Source: Plantago major (Eukaryota > Streptophyta > Magnoliopsida > Lamiales > Plantaginaceae). Taken from it: DNA of 64,000 nucleotides. Shown here piece after piece: positions 1 to 10,794 of this stretch. The stretch spans positions 87,050-151,049 of the forward strand of contig JAIFAC010000184.1 in assembly GCA_026545765.1 (NCBI GenBank), written 5' to 3'. Numbering within the stretch: position 1 is the first letter of the stretch; every line of letters begins with the position of its first letter. Position numbers and translations under genes: made by a program. The notes below the pieces were generated by a model. It searched no databases, was not told the DNA's origin, and saw only the letters and a program-made list of their open reading frames with translations.

Positions 1-983
1 GGTATCTTGTTCTTTTATCGACCCAAGTCTTAGATAAATGTTCAAGAGAATGAATCTTTATACTTGATCTTTCGCTTCAACTCTTTCACGATAGTCGTGT
101 TTGTTTAGGATCGTGACACTTAGAACTTCAAAGGTTACTCAAGATCAAAAGCTTTGGTCGCAATGTAAAGCTTTGAGGATAAGTAAGTTGCTTTGAGAGT
201 AAGATGTTCAAATATTTTTATGCGCTTCAAGGTCATTGTGTGTCTCTTCAAGAAGTCTAAGTGTTGATATTTATAGATGGATTTGAGTGCCGTCAATAGT
301 ATCCGTTAGCTCAAATTCAAACTATTGATATCTCGTGTATAATCGTAGCAGTTTTGTCTTCTTCTTCGGTCATTGCTTTTATTCGTATATCTCCGTCTGC
401 ATTAAATGCATCAGATTATACTTTTGTCTCAGAGTGCCAATTAACTATGCTTTTATGTAGACTAGTGTTATCGATTCTTTTGCGTCCTTATCTTCAATCT
501 TCAGATACCACTTTTATTGAAACAACTTTGTTTGCAATATATATATTTCTTTTTTTCAGAAATGTGGTTAATGCTCAAGGTATCTGAGAATAGATATCTG
601 TGGACACTTTCCTTGTTTTCAGATAGGTCTTTTATTTCTCAGATATCTCTTGTGACACAGTTTGTTTAAAACTATTCGTGTCTTCAAGATATCTGGCTAA
701 GGTATCTGAAAAAGCTTCAAAGAATCTTGTGCGCTTTCTTCAAGTCTTCAATGTCGCTGAGCTAGTTCTTGGATGTCTTCTTGGTCTTCTCTTCATAAAA
801 TAAAAATTACATTTTGAGACCTAACATCCTATACAAGATTAGCTAGACTATCATACTTAGTGGGTTTCCTCTTTTACAATGTTCAAGTGAACCAAGTGTA
901 CTAATCACCTTTCTGAGACTAAGATAAGTCATCATGTTTCTGATCAAAATCTAAACAGATATTTTGTTACAAAATTCCTAACA
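1..983 (-). repeat. Partial LTR of Sirevirus-like copia element (copy D)
   Basis: Reverse-complemented, this stretch matches the first part of the LTRs at 13595, 32849, 41912 and 51908. It starts TGTTAGGAAT at 983, runs through the shared 'GATGACTTATCTTAG' and 'GAAGACCAAGAAGA' blocks, and is cut by the window edge about 0.98 kb in. The other LTRs are 1.35-1.6 kb, so its end and the rest of the element lie to the left. Compared with the other copies it has an extra 12 nt or so just after the TGTTAGGA start. Positions 984-1016 hold two purine-rich tracts (on the minus strand) like the polypurine tract that precedes the 3' LTR at 32849, which suggests this is a 3' LTR with almost no internal sequence left. 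Confidence 0.85.
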
Positions 984-1016
984 AATTTCCCAAGAAATTT
1001 CCTAACAAATTTCCCA

Positions 1017-1580
1017 ACAACTTTACTGTTTTTTCAAGCTGATACTTCTGCTGCTTTGGAGATTGCTAGTATTCTGAACCGTTATAGTCTGGCTTCTGGT
1101 CAAGAAATTAACTTAGATAAGTCGACTGTGATGTTTAGTAGAAATGTGGGGAGGGAGTTGGTGTAGGAAATTATGGACTGTATTTTCGGTTAGGGTTGTA
1201 GATAAACATGAGAAGTATCTTAGGCTTCCTACTGAGATGGGCAGATAAAAGAGAGAAGTTTTTAGATGGTTACCAGATAGAGTTTGGAGTAAAGTTCAAG
1301 GTTATGAGAATAAATTCCTCTCTAAGGCGGGCAAGGAAATTTTGAGTAAATCAGTAATTCGGGCTATTCCTACTTATGTTATGACTTGTTTTAAACTCTC
1401 CGATTATCTCCTCCACGAGATTGAGTCCCTTGTTGCTAAATTTTGGTGGGGGAATGAAAAGGCGAGGAAAATTCATTGGACCAAGTGGGATACACTTTGC
1501 GAGATCTTAAATCTTTTAGTTTAGCTATGCTTGGTAAGCAAATTTGGCGGATCATCTATTACCCCAATGCTCTACTTAGG
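1017..1580 (+). pseudogene. LINE reverse transcriptase fragment (5'-truncated)
   Basis: The plus strand encodes the downstream half of a plant L1-type non-LTR reverse transcriptase. It begins just after the place where the YADD catalytic motif would be (reading TLLFFQADTSAALEIASILN) and continues to a clear IPTYVMTCFKLS and KFWWGN segment near 1370-1455, then MLGKQIWRIIYYPNALL before the break at about 1580. Stop codons near 1165 and 1195 and frame changes show it is dead. The coding sequence resumes after the MITE (2289) and again at about 6505, so one LINE was split twice. The upstream RT fingers, endonuclease and ORF1 are absent, as in most 5'-truncated LINE insertions. Confidence 0.85.
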
Positions 1581-2288
1581 CTCTGTTTAGCAAAACTAGC
1601 TGAAAAGCTAGCTGGTAGCTGATTAACTAGCTGGTTAGGTAGCTGATAAGCTAGCTGAGAAGCTAGCTGATTTTAAATGTAGGTGTTTAGCAAATTAGCT
1701 GATAATCTAGCTGGTATTTTGTAAAATGACATAAAAGGGCATTACTCTTATTTTTATTTTCTTTAACCTTTCTCATCGTATTATTAGTCTATAGTTTTTT
1801 AAATAATAGTACATCACAGTTTGTCCAATTATTCTAATATATATTCAATGTACTTTACATCGCCACTTAAATAACATCATCAAAATTATCAGAAGTTGAA
1901 AGAAATATTTGTTGAGCATTTTAACTTAGTAATGAAAAAAATCAGTAATTGATGTGTACTACATGTATGCATTTTAAAGAGATACGGATGCATTAATCCT
2001 TATGCTAGTTGCAAACAAGTACACAAAATGTATAACAAAGGATCCAACAATATAAAATATAAGTCGAGAATAATAAATAATAAAAACGGGTAGTTTTTCC
2101 TTCTTCTTTTTTTTTTTCTAATTTAGGTCAGGGATATTTTTGGAATGAAAAAGATAAGAATGAGCTTCTTTTTAAAAAACACTCACTTGGGTAGCTTCTT
2201 AACCAACTAGCTTTTCAGCTAGCTGATTTAAAAGCTGCGCGTTCACGTAACGAGCTTTTTATTAGTCAATGGTCAAACAAAGCTCATG
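1581..2288. mobile_element. hAT-like MITE rich in AGCTAGCTG, inserted in the LINE
   Basis: About 0.7 kb of AT-rich non-coding DNA interrupts the LINE reading frame between NALL and KAKYFP. The left end reads CTCTGTTTAGCAAAACTAGC. The right end, reverse-complemented, reads GCTTTGTTTGACCATTGACT. Both resemble plant hAT-type ends. Copies of AGCTAGCTG and AGCTGAAAAGCT crowd both ends in both orientations. No transposase is encoded. A relative sits in the SUMO-like gene intron at about 9115-9550, sharing the GTTACGTGAACGC motif. The exact ends and target duplication are not clear. Confidence 0.65.
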
Positions 2289-2486
2289 TAGCTGAAAAGC
2301 TAAATACTTTCCTTCGACGGATATTCTGAATTCTTCCACAAAAGGGAACAACTCCTTTACCTAGAAAAGTATCCATGCGGCCTTGGAGTTAAGTCAAGAG
2401 GGGATTCGTTCGAGAATAGGGGATGGGACCTAAGTGAATATTTGGTCAGACAACTGTATTCCTCGTCAATCTGGTTTTACACCTTA
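2289..2486 (+). pseudogene. LINE fragment between the two inserts
   Basis: The LINE frame resumes with KAKYFPSTDILNSSTKGNN, then HAALELSQEGIRSRIGDG and VNIWSDNCIPRQSGF. This is the conserved stretch between the RT thumb and the zf-RVT domain of plant LINEs. Two in-frame stops are present. It breaks off at about 2486 where the PIF/Harbinger element starts. Confidence 0.85.
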
Positions 2487-2807
2487 GACTACCTGCAATG
2501 GTGACGACAGTCGACGCACACGTTGGTGACGGATCCGCGATTTAGATTTTCTCGATCAGTGACGCGTCATCGTGCCGTCATGAAATTCCAAATTAAAAAA
2601 AAAACATATTTAACATATTATAAGAATGTTTAGAATTTGAAATTAATAAAATTGCATTTTTAGAACTCATTTTATAATTTATTGAGCAAGAATATATTAC
2701 AACAAACTGCAGATAATTTAAAAACCAAATGGAAATGCAACAAACACACAACACACAAATGCATTAAACTAACAAACATACACTACACGATTGGGCAAAC
2801 TCCACAG

Positions 2808-4063
2808 TCAACGCATCCTCCAAATATGTTCCATCAAGTCCCTTTGGAGTTCTTCATGCGTGCACCTACTGTGCATTTGCCGTGAAAAGTTCATGTATTC
2901 CGGGATAGAATTTATTGTTGATTGCGCTCGTTGGATACGAACTCCGTCAATCACATGGGGTACATTCTCACGGGTATCTTGTTCGAACTCTTCGATTTCC
3001 TTGTCATAGTTTAGGTATTTGTGGCGCTCATCCTCAACTATCATGTTGTGGAGTGTGATGCAGCAATCCATAATCTTTTTGAGTGTGGCCCTATCGTGTG
3101 CAAGGGCCGGATTTCGTATAATTGCAAATCGTGCTTGCAGATTTCAAAGCATCGCCCACATCTTTCCCTAAGACTCGACGCCAGAGAACTTCGCTTCTTT
3201 GTGCTTCGGATTCGGACGGCAGAACAAATGTAGCCCAAGTCGGATAGATGCCATCGCTAGGTAGTAAGGTATGTCAGATCGATGGCCATCGACCTAAGGT
3301 GCCGTGGTCGCTCAGAGATCGTCGAACACGGTGAACGCTGTAACGATCAACAAGTCATTGTATTTTTCGAAATCTCAAGAATGAATGCCATATCCAAGTA
3401 TCTTCGATGCTACCGCTTCTAAAACAAGGGTAGCTTTTTGCTTCGCTTTGAAATTGACCGTACACTGGGGAGCTTCTTCCATGTCCAAAGGTATACAATG
3501 ATACTCCCAAGCATGCCCACAAATCCCTCATAGCTGCTGATTGCCAAAATCCTTTCAAGATCGGCTTTCGTTCTTCGCATGTATGTTGTACCAAACTCAC
3601 CACCACAACACAAAATGCGAAGACACATGAGAGCCATGCTTTCCTAAGCCGCAATACTCACAACCGAAGTCACAAGCCCCATAAGCTAGCATGTGAACGG
3701 GTCAGGTACATTTTTGTAGGTGGTTAACCCCGACCGCCAAGAGCATCCGCTTGCATACAAAGAAATCATCTTGACGCACCACACCAAAGAATCACCTGCT
3801 CAACAACGGCCTTCCATTCAATCTCCGCCTAAATTTATCACCATGCGGGTTAACCCAAGTAGTCTTCCTCCAATTGTTTGCCATGCTCTTCTCGACTTCA
3901 CAATGTAATCACGCTTCTTCAGCCGCTGCTCGTCCGGTTGTTGTTGTCATTGAATTGTCGGATCATATTTGGTACATTTTGCATTATCATGCTTGATTTG
4001 TGCCAAAGGATTGGATGAAGAAGAACCAAGCAAGCTTTCATCATCAGATGATGAATTGGACAT
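2808..4063 (-). pseudogene. PIF/Harbinger transposase (DDE nuclease), broken
   Basis: Read from 4063 down, this frame starts MSNSSSDDESLLG after a plausible ATG and then shows pieces of a plant Harbinger nuclease. The best part is the C-terminus (2808-3071): CCITLHNMIVEDERHKYLNY, then a VRIQRAQS segment and a tail ending in LQRDLMEHIW. Upstream come fragments equivalent to YYLA(M/D)xIxP and the RFAI(I/V) nuclease motifs around 3090-3280, in different frames. Stops and frameshifts near 3200, 3300, 3640 and 3900 mean no full-length protein can be made. This family cuts and pastes DNA at TTA sites together with a Myb-like partner, whose remnant lies just upstream. Confidence 0.8.
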
Positions 4064-4544
4064 GATTATCTTTGGAAAATTGAAATAGATAGAGTGTTTT
4101 CTGTTTAGTTAAGATAATGGAAGAAGGGATGAATGCAAGTAGTTTGTTGTGTCTGAAAATGTGTTCTATGGTTGCATTATATAGACAAGTTGTGGGAGAT
4201 ATGTGACTCATTTCTTAGTCATAGCTGAGTCACAATGCATTGGATGCCTCATTAATTGAAGATAAGATGTCTGAGAAATTGAAGACAAGATGCCTGACAA
4301 AGCAAAGATAAGATGCCTAACAAAGTAAGGATAAATCACAAGACTTACTTTCCGTAATTCAAATAATTCAAACTCAAATTCAAATACAAATTCAAATTCA
4401 AAGCACACTGATTTTATTATTACAACGGACACTTGGAAGAGTAAAACACAAACAAGCCACACACTTCGGGAAGTAAAAAACAAGCCACACTTCGAAAAGA
4501 AAAAAAACAAACAAGCCACACCTCAAATAATTTGAAAAACAAGC

Positions 4545-5335
4545 AAACTAAAATAAGCTCCCAACTTCAGCCATTACTCGGACGGAAACAATTCCTTCTG
4601 CAGTGCATAACAAACTCCCTTATGTTCTGGGGTGAAGTTTGCATAGTTCCCCATAAGTGTCATCCACATGTCCATCTTCTTCTCCTTCATCCTACGTTCC
4701 TCCTTTTCATGGCAAACTCCCACTGCTCTTCCAACTCAAGGATCGGGGATAACTTTCATTAAATTTAACCCATCCCTCGCTTATCAGATCCATCGAGGAG
4801 TTGCTTAACTACCACCTCTAGCCATCTTCTTTGCCTTGTCACGACCCATAAAGGCTTTGTTAGTCGTGACACTATCCTCACCGGGCGCTTGCTCCCACTA
4901 CTACCAATTACCGATTCCATCGTCGATCATCATCATCCTAACCTCAACCCTGAGTTGTTGAAACCTTCAGATTGTTCCTCCAAGTTCATCATCGCTTCCC
5001 ACTGGTATTGCTTCACGGCATCCCACCGCTGAACAATGCGAATTCCCTGCTGCATAACCGACTTCTCAGAGAATTCTCGCGCTTCAGGATATCGGCTTCA
5101 TTGTAGCCAATTCGCCGACAACCCTAGTAGCACGATCCACACAAATCAACCACCAATTAATGTCATCTCTCATCCGCTTAAATCGGAGACGGCGAATCAT
5201 GACTCCGCTTTTTTTCCAAACCGACATCCTCCCATCCTCCGCACGCCCTCGAACTTCTCCTCGACTTTCAACAAACTTCATACTGATTCGTGCTAATGAT
5301 CGAATTTGCGCTTAACAACCATGTAACAAGAGATG
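4545..5335 (-). pseudogene. PIF/Harbinger ORF1 (Myb/SANT-like, NAM-associated type), broken
   Basis: On the minus strand between the element's 5' side and the nuclease are fragments of the Myb/trihelix-type accessory protein of plant Harbinger elements: RWDAVKQYQWEAMMNLEEQS (about 4980-5040), then AFMGRDKAKKMA (about 4810-4860). The latter matches the 'RPMGRDKAK' signature of the NAM-associated C-terminal region. Downstream, a basic Glu/Lys helix (EEQWEFAMKRRN) lies at about 4690-4740. Frames change several times. In related elements this protein binds the transposon ends and imports the nuclease. Confidence 0.6.
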
Positions 5336-5972
5336 AGAACCAAGTCCTCATTCGTGTGGTGTAGTGAGCTCCGCCCTTCCCCTTTATCGTCGCCCCTCCT
5401 TCCGTTCTTCGCTTTCCCTTTCCCGCCCGGTTCGGCTGACTTTCCTACCAAGCTTCAGAACAACTTCCGTGCTTGTAAAATATTAGTGTTCGGGAGGTCG
5501 AGAATGGTAATTTTGAGTGTAGGGGTCTTGGCACGAGCTTTGAAACAAAAAGGCGAAGCTCGGTTGGGATTGTTGAGAAGTGTTTTTGTTGAGCTTGCAT
5601 CAACTCGTAGGATCCGGTGTGTTTTCTGCATCCACTTGAGAGTCTCCGAGAAAACAAGTTTCCGCCCATGTCGGAAAATCGAAGTGGATATGGTGTTTTG
5701 GAGTGAAGATAGTGTTTTAAGTTTAATTAGAGAGAAAGAGGAGTTAAAGATTGGATGATCCAAACATAGTCAAAACTAATCTCATTTTATAGATCTCGGA
5801 AAAATAAAGTCGTTTGTGATTTTTATTTATTTTTTGCATTTTTATTTTGAAAGTTATAACCGTTTAAAAATTAAACGGATTTTGAAAATTAAAAAAGAAA
5901 AAAGAAAAACCCACAGTCGATAAGTGGCAGCCAATCAATAGGTCAACGAGTGACATGAGTCACACTGCCTTA

Positions 5973-6504
5973 GACACCTGATGTAATTAGACTAGGACAG
6001 GTCACTGTGTCTTCTTTCATTATCTATGGAACGCCGGAAAAATCCCTATAGCTTTAATGAATCACGATTTTCCAGCTTATAACCCGGAAAAAAAAATTAA
6101 AGAAGAAAAAAAAAAAAAGATAAAGAAGGAATTTGCTTGTATAAACGAGATATTTTCCGAAATTTACTTCTATATTTTTGAAGAAAGAAGAATTGTTTAA
6201 ACGAAATTTTTTCCGAATTTTTTTTTTATCGATTTATGTTTAGTGTTGTTAATTTGTGTGCAATTGCATGTTAATGTTTTTGTATTTGTATAAATGAAAA
6301 AAATTCGGAATTTTTTTTTTCTCCGATTTATGTTTGGTGTTGTTATATGTGTTAGATTGTGTGTGTTAATGTTTTTTCGTTTTCATAAAAGTGCGTTTTC
6401 GAATTTTTGTTGAACATATAAGTTTTTTTGGAGTTGGGGGCATTTTAGTCAATTTACAAATATTTTGTGTTGCGTTTAACGAAAACTGTGTTGCGTTTAA
6501 CATA
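5973..6504. other. Unassigned AT-rich segment inside the LINE
   Basis: About 0.5 kb separates the proposed Harbinger end from the resumed LINE frame, although the LINE should need only about 100 nt here. It is AT-rich with poly-A and poly-T runs, repeats of the type 'gatttatgtttggtgttgtt' (about 6230-6350), and a duplicated GTGTTGCGTTTAAC at about 6470-6505. No coding is seen. It may be a further small insertion, or the true end of the Harbinger element. Confidence 0.45.
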
Positions 6505-7723
6505 GGTGAGAGTTTGGGATGAGGACTTGGTTCGGAATATTTTCTGGCAGGATGATGTAGATGCTATTCTTAGAATTCTCCTCACTACTTGTGTTTCTAA
6601 TGATGTTCGTGTTTGGCATTTTACCAAGCATGGACATTACTCGGTTCGGTCGGCGTATTAGCTAGCAAGAGATTTAAAGAATCAGAAAATTAATGCTAGG
6701 ACAGGACAAAGTAGTAGTAATAATGTGAAGAATTGGGATTGGTTTTGGAAATTGAAGATTCCTCAGAAAATAAAAATCTTCTTTTGGAGAGCTTTATAGA
6801 ATTCTCTGCCAGTTTTGTCTAATTTGCAGCGTAAAGGGATGGAAGTTTCCAATGTTTGTTCTGTTTGCAACTGTGATGAAGAATTTGTTATGCATGTGTT
6901 GAGTAAATGTGCATATGCTCGCCTATTCTGGGCTCTTTCTCCTTGTCCTAATAGCTTAATCTCTTGTAATGTAGCAGATTTTCTGGAGTGGACGAGCTAT
7001 GTTAGACAACAAACTGACAATGAGCAACTGGAACTTTTTATTGTTTCTTGCTGGTGTCTTTGGAGCAATCGAAACAAGAAAGTTCACGAAGGCTATGTGT
7101 ATGACCCTTTGGAGTCTAATAATTTTGCTTACAGGTTCCTTAGATCCTTCAAGGAAGCTCAAATGATGTATACCAGTCCTCGTCCACCGGAATGCACTGT
7201 ACGTTGGCAACCACCACCTGAGGAAGAGATTAAAATTAATTACGACGCATCTGTTCGTAATCCAAGCAGTGGGGCTGGCCTGGGTGTAGTGGTGAGAAAT
7301 TCTGAAGGAGAAGTCATGGCGTGGCAAAGACGTTTCGTGAAGCACATTGACAGACCGGAAGTGGCTGAGGCTTTAGCCGCTAGAGCAGCAATACAACTGG
7401 CAGTGTCCCAAACTTGTCCAAGACTATAATAGAAGGTGATTGTTTAGCTGTAGTTCAACAGCTCCAAGCTCAAGATTGTTCTTTATCAGCAATAGGTGGC
7501 ATCATTGAGGAGATTAAACTTTTGGCTTCTACTTTTGTTTCTTGCGTTTTCAGTTTCATTAGAAGAGACTGAAATAAATTGGCTCACCTGTTAAAGCCAA
7601 AATGTGTTGACTGATAGCTCTGGTTTTTCTTCTTTGCCTGTTAGTTCTCCTGATGTAACTTGATTGTTGTAACCAGCCTTCTGTTTATCTATATAAGATA
7701 TCTTTTACTCAAAAAAAAAAAAA
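6505..7723 (+). pseudogene. LINE 3' part: zf-RVT and RNase H domains, poly(A) tail
   Basis: The frame restarts with RVWDEDLVRNIFWQDD and RVWHFTKHGHYSVRSAY, then WDWFWKLKIPQKIKIFFWRA. This is the zinc-binding zf-RVT domain, with the CSVCNCDEEFVMHVLSKC cysteine/histidine cluster at about 6855-6915. An RNase H domain follows from about 7230 (INYDASVRN, GLGVVVRNSEGEV, then AEALAARAA) and continues past a stop at 7427 as IIEGDCLAVVQQLQ and SFIRRD to about 7600. RNase H degrades the RNA strand during LINE copying. The element ends with A13 at 7711-7723, the expected LINE tail. Internal stops at about 6660 and 6800 show it is inactive. Confidence 0.88.
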
Positions 7724-8055
7724 GAGATTGAAAATTAAATACTAACAATTTGTTAAAAAACATAATCTCACAAGGTAACTTTAAAATAATTACACGAATG
7801 CCACCGGGAAAATGAGAACCACAAAATGAGCCAAACTAGAGATTTTCCAACACTTCTACCAAAATAATGTTACCAAAATTTCAGTTTTCAGCTAGGCACC
7901 GTTACCGAAATAAACACCCTAGTGACACCGCCAAAAGCTAATTTTCAAGAGCCAAAATGGCTACTTAATTAGTTTTAAGCAATCACTTGCAAACAAGTCT
8001 GTCGAGTTCTCGAAATAGGCCAGGAAGGGGAGTACCAACCTGAGTTTAACGATAT
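7724..8055. other. Spacer downstream of the SUMO-like gene
   Basis: AT-rich, non-coding. It probably includes the 3' UTR and poly(A) region of the minus-strand SUMO-like gene. No repeat or open frame recognised. Confidence 0.4.
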
Positions 8056-10007
8056 CTAACAATCTATCCACGGGCGGCTGGAATTTCTCTGATATCCAAC
8101 GGGAGCTATATGATCATCAGTCTGTGATCCAGCACCAAGTTGGTGCAGAAAAGCATCTATTTCTTCACCATTTTCCATTTCCAGCTGCAAACAATGAACT
8201 TCAAATTTTTATGTCGTTCAACTTGGTGTCAGTGAGAAGAGAAAGAGACAGGTAAACAGACCATTTTTGGAGTCTGTTCGTTGTGGATTACTTTACCGTC
8301 CAATGTAAAAAGGTAAGTACCAAACTGTACTCCTTTCTTCTCACAAAAAGCATTCATGAGCTTCTTCAGTGGCGTGGTTCTCTTAATCCGGAAAACCATT
8401 TCGCCTCCTTCCTATGCAATGCAAATAGATCAGGCACTCGCTCGGACAACAACAGTTGCAAGACTTACAAGATACGTAAACCTTTGTTCATCGTAAGTAG
8501 AAGTACTAATGAGCAAGTAGAAGCACTATATCAACATAGATAACGAGTCGCATGAATTGGTTATAACATGAGTACTCTCTCTCTCCCTCTCTCTCTCGCA
8601 ACCTTTGAAATGATTCGTAAGATTTGATTGAACATTCAAGACAAATCTCAATAGGAAAAATAACATACAGGCCCATGATCCACTGTAAAATGCTGTAGTA
8701 AATAGAATATACAAACTCCAGCTTCAGAACTAAAACTATTCTAAGGAACGATCCATCATCCATCACAAATACGTCAAAATGGAAGTACATTTCTAGCTCT
8801 CTGAATTAATTACTGCATATCTCCCCTGGTAATTTCTGAATTTAGTGCTTCGTTCTTTTCTGGAATTTGATTTTTTTCCCCCAATCTTTCCAGTCTGGAA
8901 CTTTTGTTTTGCTACTGAATGCGAAATTCTTAGAAATCAATCCATCCGTCCAAGGAAAAATGTATGTGCCATCACGTTTCATTTTTCGCAAGTCCTTTTG
9001 CTTGACTAAGATTATTAGACACTTCATATCATTAACATAACAATACCAAATGTAATAAAATGTTATTGTAAAGCACTTTTAATTATCAGCACCATAAACT
9101 TATCTTTTTATAAGCCTCTGTCTTGTTACGTGAACGCTCAGGTAAGCTCGTAGCTAGTCACTTAGCGGATAAGCTTGTTCTTATAAAAAAAATATTCTCT
9201 CCATCCCGCAGAACTTTATACATTTGCTATTTTTAGCGGTCCAATAATTTCATACATTACCCAAAAAGAAGCACTACCCACACCCAACAAATAATAAACA
9301 ATCTCAAATTTACACTTAAATTACAAATTTTACCACTAAAAGTACACTTTTTTACCAACTTTACTATATTCTATCATACTTTAAATTTTCGAAAATAAGT
9401 CTGCGCGCATGTCATGTCCCTGTCCTAAAACGTTAATTTACTAAACACTTTTATAAAGATAAGAATTATAAGCTAATAGCTACTCAATCAGCTATCAAGT
9501 ACCCAATCTAATCTAGCTTATCAACTAGTTTAGTTTTGCTAGATCCAAATTATCATAACAAATAAGCTCCCAAATCTCTTTGGTATAATCTTAATGGGTG
9601 GATATATAAATGCATAACATAACATAAATCCATATAAAATACTTAAGGTTTAGTAGAAATTAAAATTCGTATGATAGATTACGTAAAATTAACTTGCACC
9701 AGCAAAAATGTCTTCTTGTAATTACTTTCTAGAGCGGAAATGCATTACCATTACACCAAGAAAGTTTCCGAGAAGTGAGTACGTTGATGATTCTACATTG
9801 TATGTCCACATAGACCAAAATGGCGTAAAATATAACAAGGACATAATTGATTAAAAGATGGACAGAAGAAAAGGAACTAATTGAAAATTTAAAGAATGAT
9901 AAGAAAGTGAGAGCTACCTCGATGTCCTGGTCTAAGACTTTAATATTGATGAAGAGTGAGAGTGCACCAGTTTCTGGCGTCTTTTCTTCCATTTGGTTCA
10001 TCGCCAT
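8056..10007 (-). CDS. SUMO-like protein lacking the C-terminal diglycine, three coding exons
   Basis: Joining minus-strand exons 9918-10007, 8262-8411 and 8184-8056 gives a 122-residue protein with no stop. All junctions are phase 0 and have GT-AG introns (1506 and 77 nt). Residues 19-73 are a ubiquitin-like beta-grasp fold of SUMO type: FINIKVLDQD, VFRIKRTTPLKKLMNAFC, LFTLDGKVIHNEQTP. The fold ends in LEMENGEEIDAFLHQLGAG, matching SUMO's 'LEMEDGDEIDAMLHQTGG'. SUMOs are normally cut after GG and joined to target lysines. Here the position reads GAG and 23 more residues follow, ending RPWIDC, so conventional conjugation looks impossible. The ATG context AAAAAATGGCG is good. Intact frame and splice sites argue for a functional gene. 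It could be a non-conjugating SUMO variant or a recent pseudogene. This is the only host gene seen in the window. Confidence 0.85.
8573..8600. repeat. (CT)n microsatellite in SUMO-like gene intron 1
   Basis: An imperfect CT dinucleotide run, interrupted by CCC, lies near the acceptor end of intron 1 on the gene's strand (GA repeats). Confidence 0.8.
9115..9550. mobile_element. MITE(s) in intron 1 of the SUMO-like gene
   Basis: This segment shares GTTACGTGAACGC near its left end and TAGCAAAACTA (reverse-complemented, right end) with the MITE at 1581-2288, so it is probably a shorter relative. Within it, about 9200-9330 begins 'CTCTCCATCCCGCAGAACTTTATACATTT', which looks like a separate Stowaway-type fragment. 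No coding. The boundaries are approximate. Confidence 0.5.
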
Positions 10008-10084
10008 TTTTTACTCAACTGCCTCTGTCAAACAAGAAAGAGCAGAATGGCAACTATTGACGTAATAACCTAGTAGTACTAGTA

Positions 10085-10180
10085 AACAATATATTTGGGC
10101 CGCAAGTCCACATGATTATAAATGGGTCGTCAAACTGTTCCTCATCTGGGCTCTTCCCTACTTAAAGGCGGCCCATTCTC
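10085..10180 (-). promoter_or_regulatory. Probable promoter of the SUMO-like gene
   Basis: Reading toward the gene, GGCCCA occurs at 10175-10170 and again at 10101-10096, where it leads directly into an AATATATT box (10095-10088) about 80 nt before the ATG at 10007. GGCCCA (site II type) is common in promoters of plant housekeeping and growth genes, often close to the TATA region. The start site itself cannot be placed. Confidence 0.5.
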
Positions 10181-10294
10181 ATTTCTTCGATATGGAGTCA
10201 AGTCATTCAAGCCCTCTTTTGGTTTATCTGAAAAAATGGTTATATGGATCCAGCTCCATGAATTCCAAAGGCCTACACTATTCTGGTTTATTCT

Positions 10295-10507
10295 GGTGTT
10301 TTCAAAATAAAGGTTATTTGACTGTATTATAACTTTCCGAGTGTATTACTAAACTCTATTAATACAGTCCGACTATATTACATAACTCTACTAATACAAT
10401 CCAACTATATTGTTGTCGAGATAAAATACAGTTTTTTGTGTGTAAAAGGGGTTGGCCCTTTTTTTTGAATAAAAGTAATTGGTTGGCCTTTAGATTTGTT
10501 CTACCCA
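10295..10507. repeat. Direct repeat, copy 1
   Basis: A 213-nt AT-rich unit starting GGTGTTTTCAAAATAAAGG and ending TTTGTTCTACCCA. It is repeated with about 10 percent difference at 10579-10787. Internally it contains paired 'CTAATACAGTCCGACTATATTACATAACT' motifs. It has no believable coding. Confidence 0.85.
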
Positions 10508-10578
10508 CTATGCATAGTAAAATTGGTGACATAGACCAATTTTGCACCCAAGTTTGCAATAAAGACCTACAGTATTTT

Positions 10579-10787
10579 GGTGTTTTCAAATAAAGACCAT
10601 TTGACTGCATTATAACTTTCCGAATGTATTACTAAACTCTAATAATACAGTCCGAATGTATTACATAACTCTACTAATACAGTCCGACTATATTGTTGTC
10701 GAGATAAAATACAGTTTTGTGTGTGTAAAAAGGGTTGGCCTTTTTTGAATAAAAGTAATTGATTGTCCTTTAGATTTGCTCTACCCA
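10579..10787. repeat. Direct repeat, copy 2
   Basis: Second copy of the unit at 10295-10507, offset by 284 nt. It ends a few bases before the truncated LINE ORF1, so the array may be part of a larger repeat family or satellite. Confidence 0.85.
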
Positions 10788-10794
10788 GTACTAT

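Larger units (their letters stand above)
2487..5969 (-). mobile_element. Decayed PIF/Harbinger DNA transposon
   Basis: The element carries the two genes expected of plant PIF/Harbinger transposons, a DDE nuclease (2808-4063) and a Myb/SANT-type partner (about 4545-5335), both on the minus strand. A TTA trinucleotide flanks each proposed end (2484-2486 and 5970-5972), the target duplication typical of this superfamily. The left end GACTACCTGCAATGGTGACG matches the usual plant Harbinger end type. The right end (GTCACACTGCC before TTA) is only a partial match, so the right boundary is tentative. It sits inside the LINE. Confidence 0.7.

Noticed and set aside
3355..3654. Minus-strand frames of 99 and 72 residues
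   Set aside because: Alternative frames of the broken Harbinger transposase rather than separate genes.
5084..5763. Several overlapping open frames of 65-141 residues around 5080-5760 on both strands
   Set aside because: They lie inside the Harbinger element, overlap each other on opposite strands and have no recognisable domain. Only the minus-strand Myb-type fragments fit the context.
9729..10007. A 92-residue minus-strand frame as a complete gene
   Set aside because: Only its first 30 codons are SUMO-like. The rest reads through the splice donor into intron 1.
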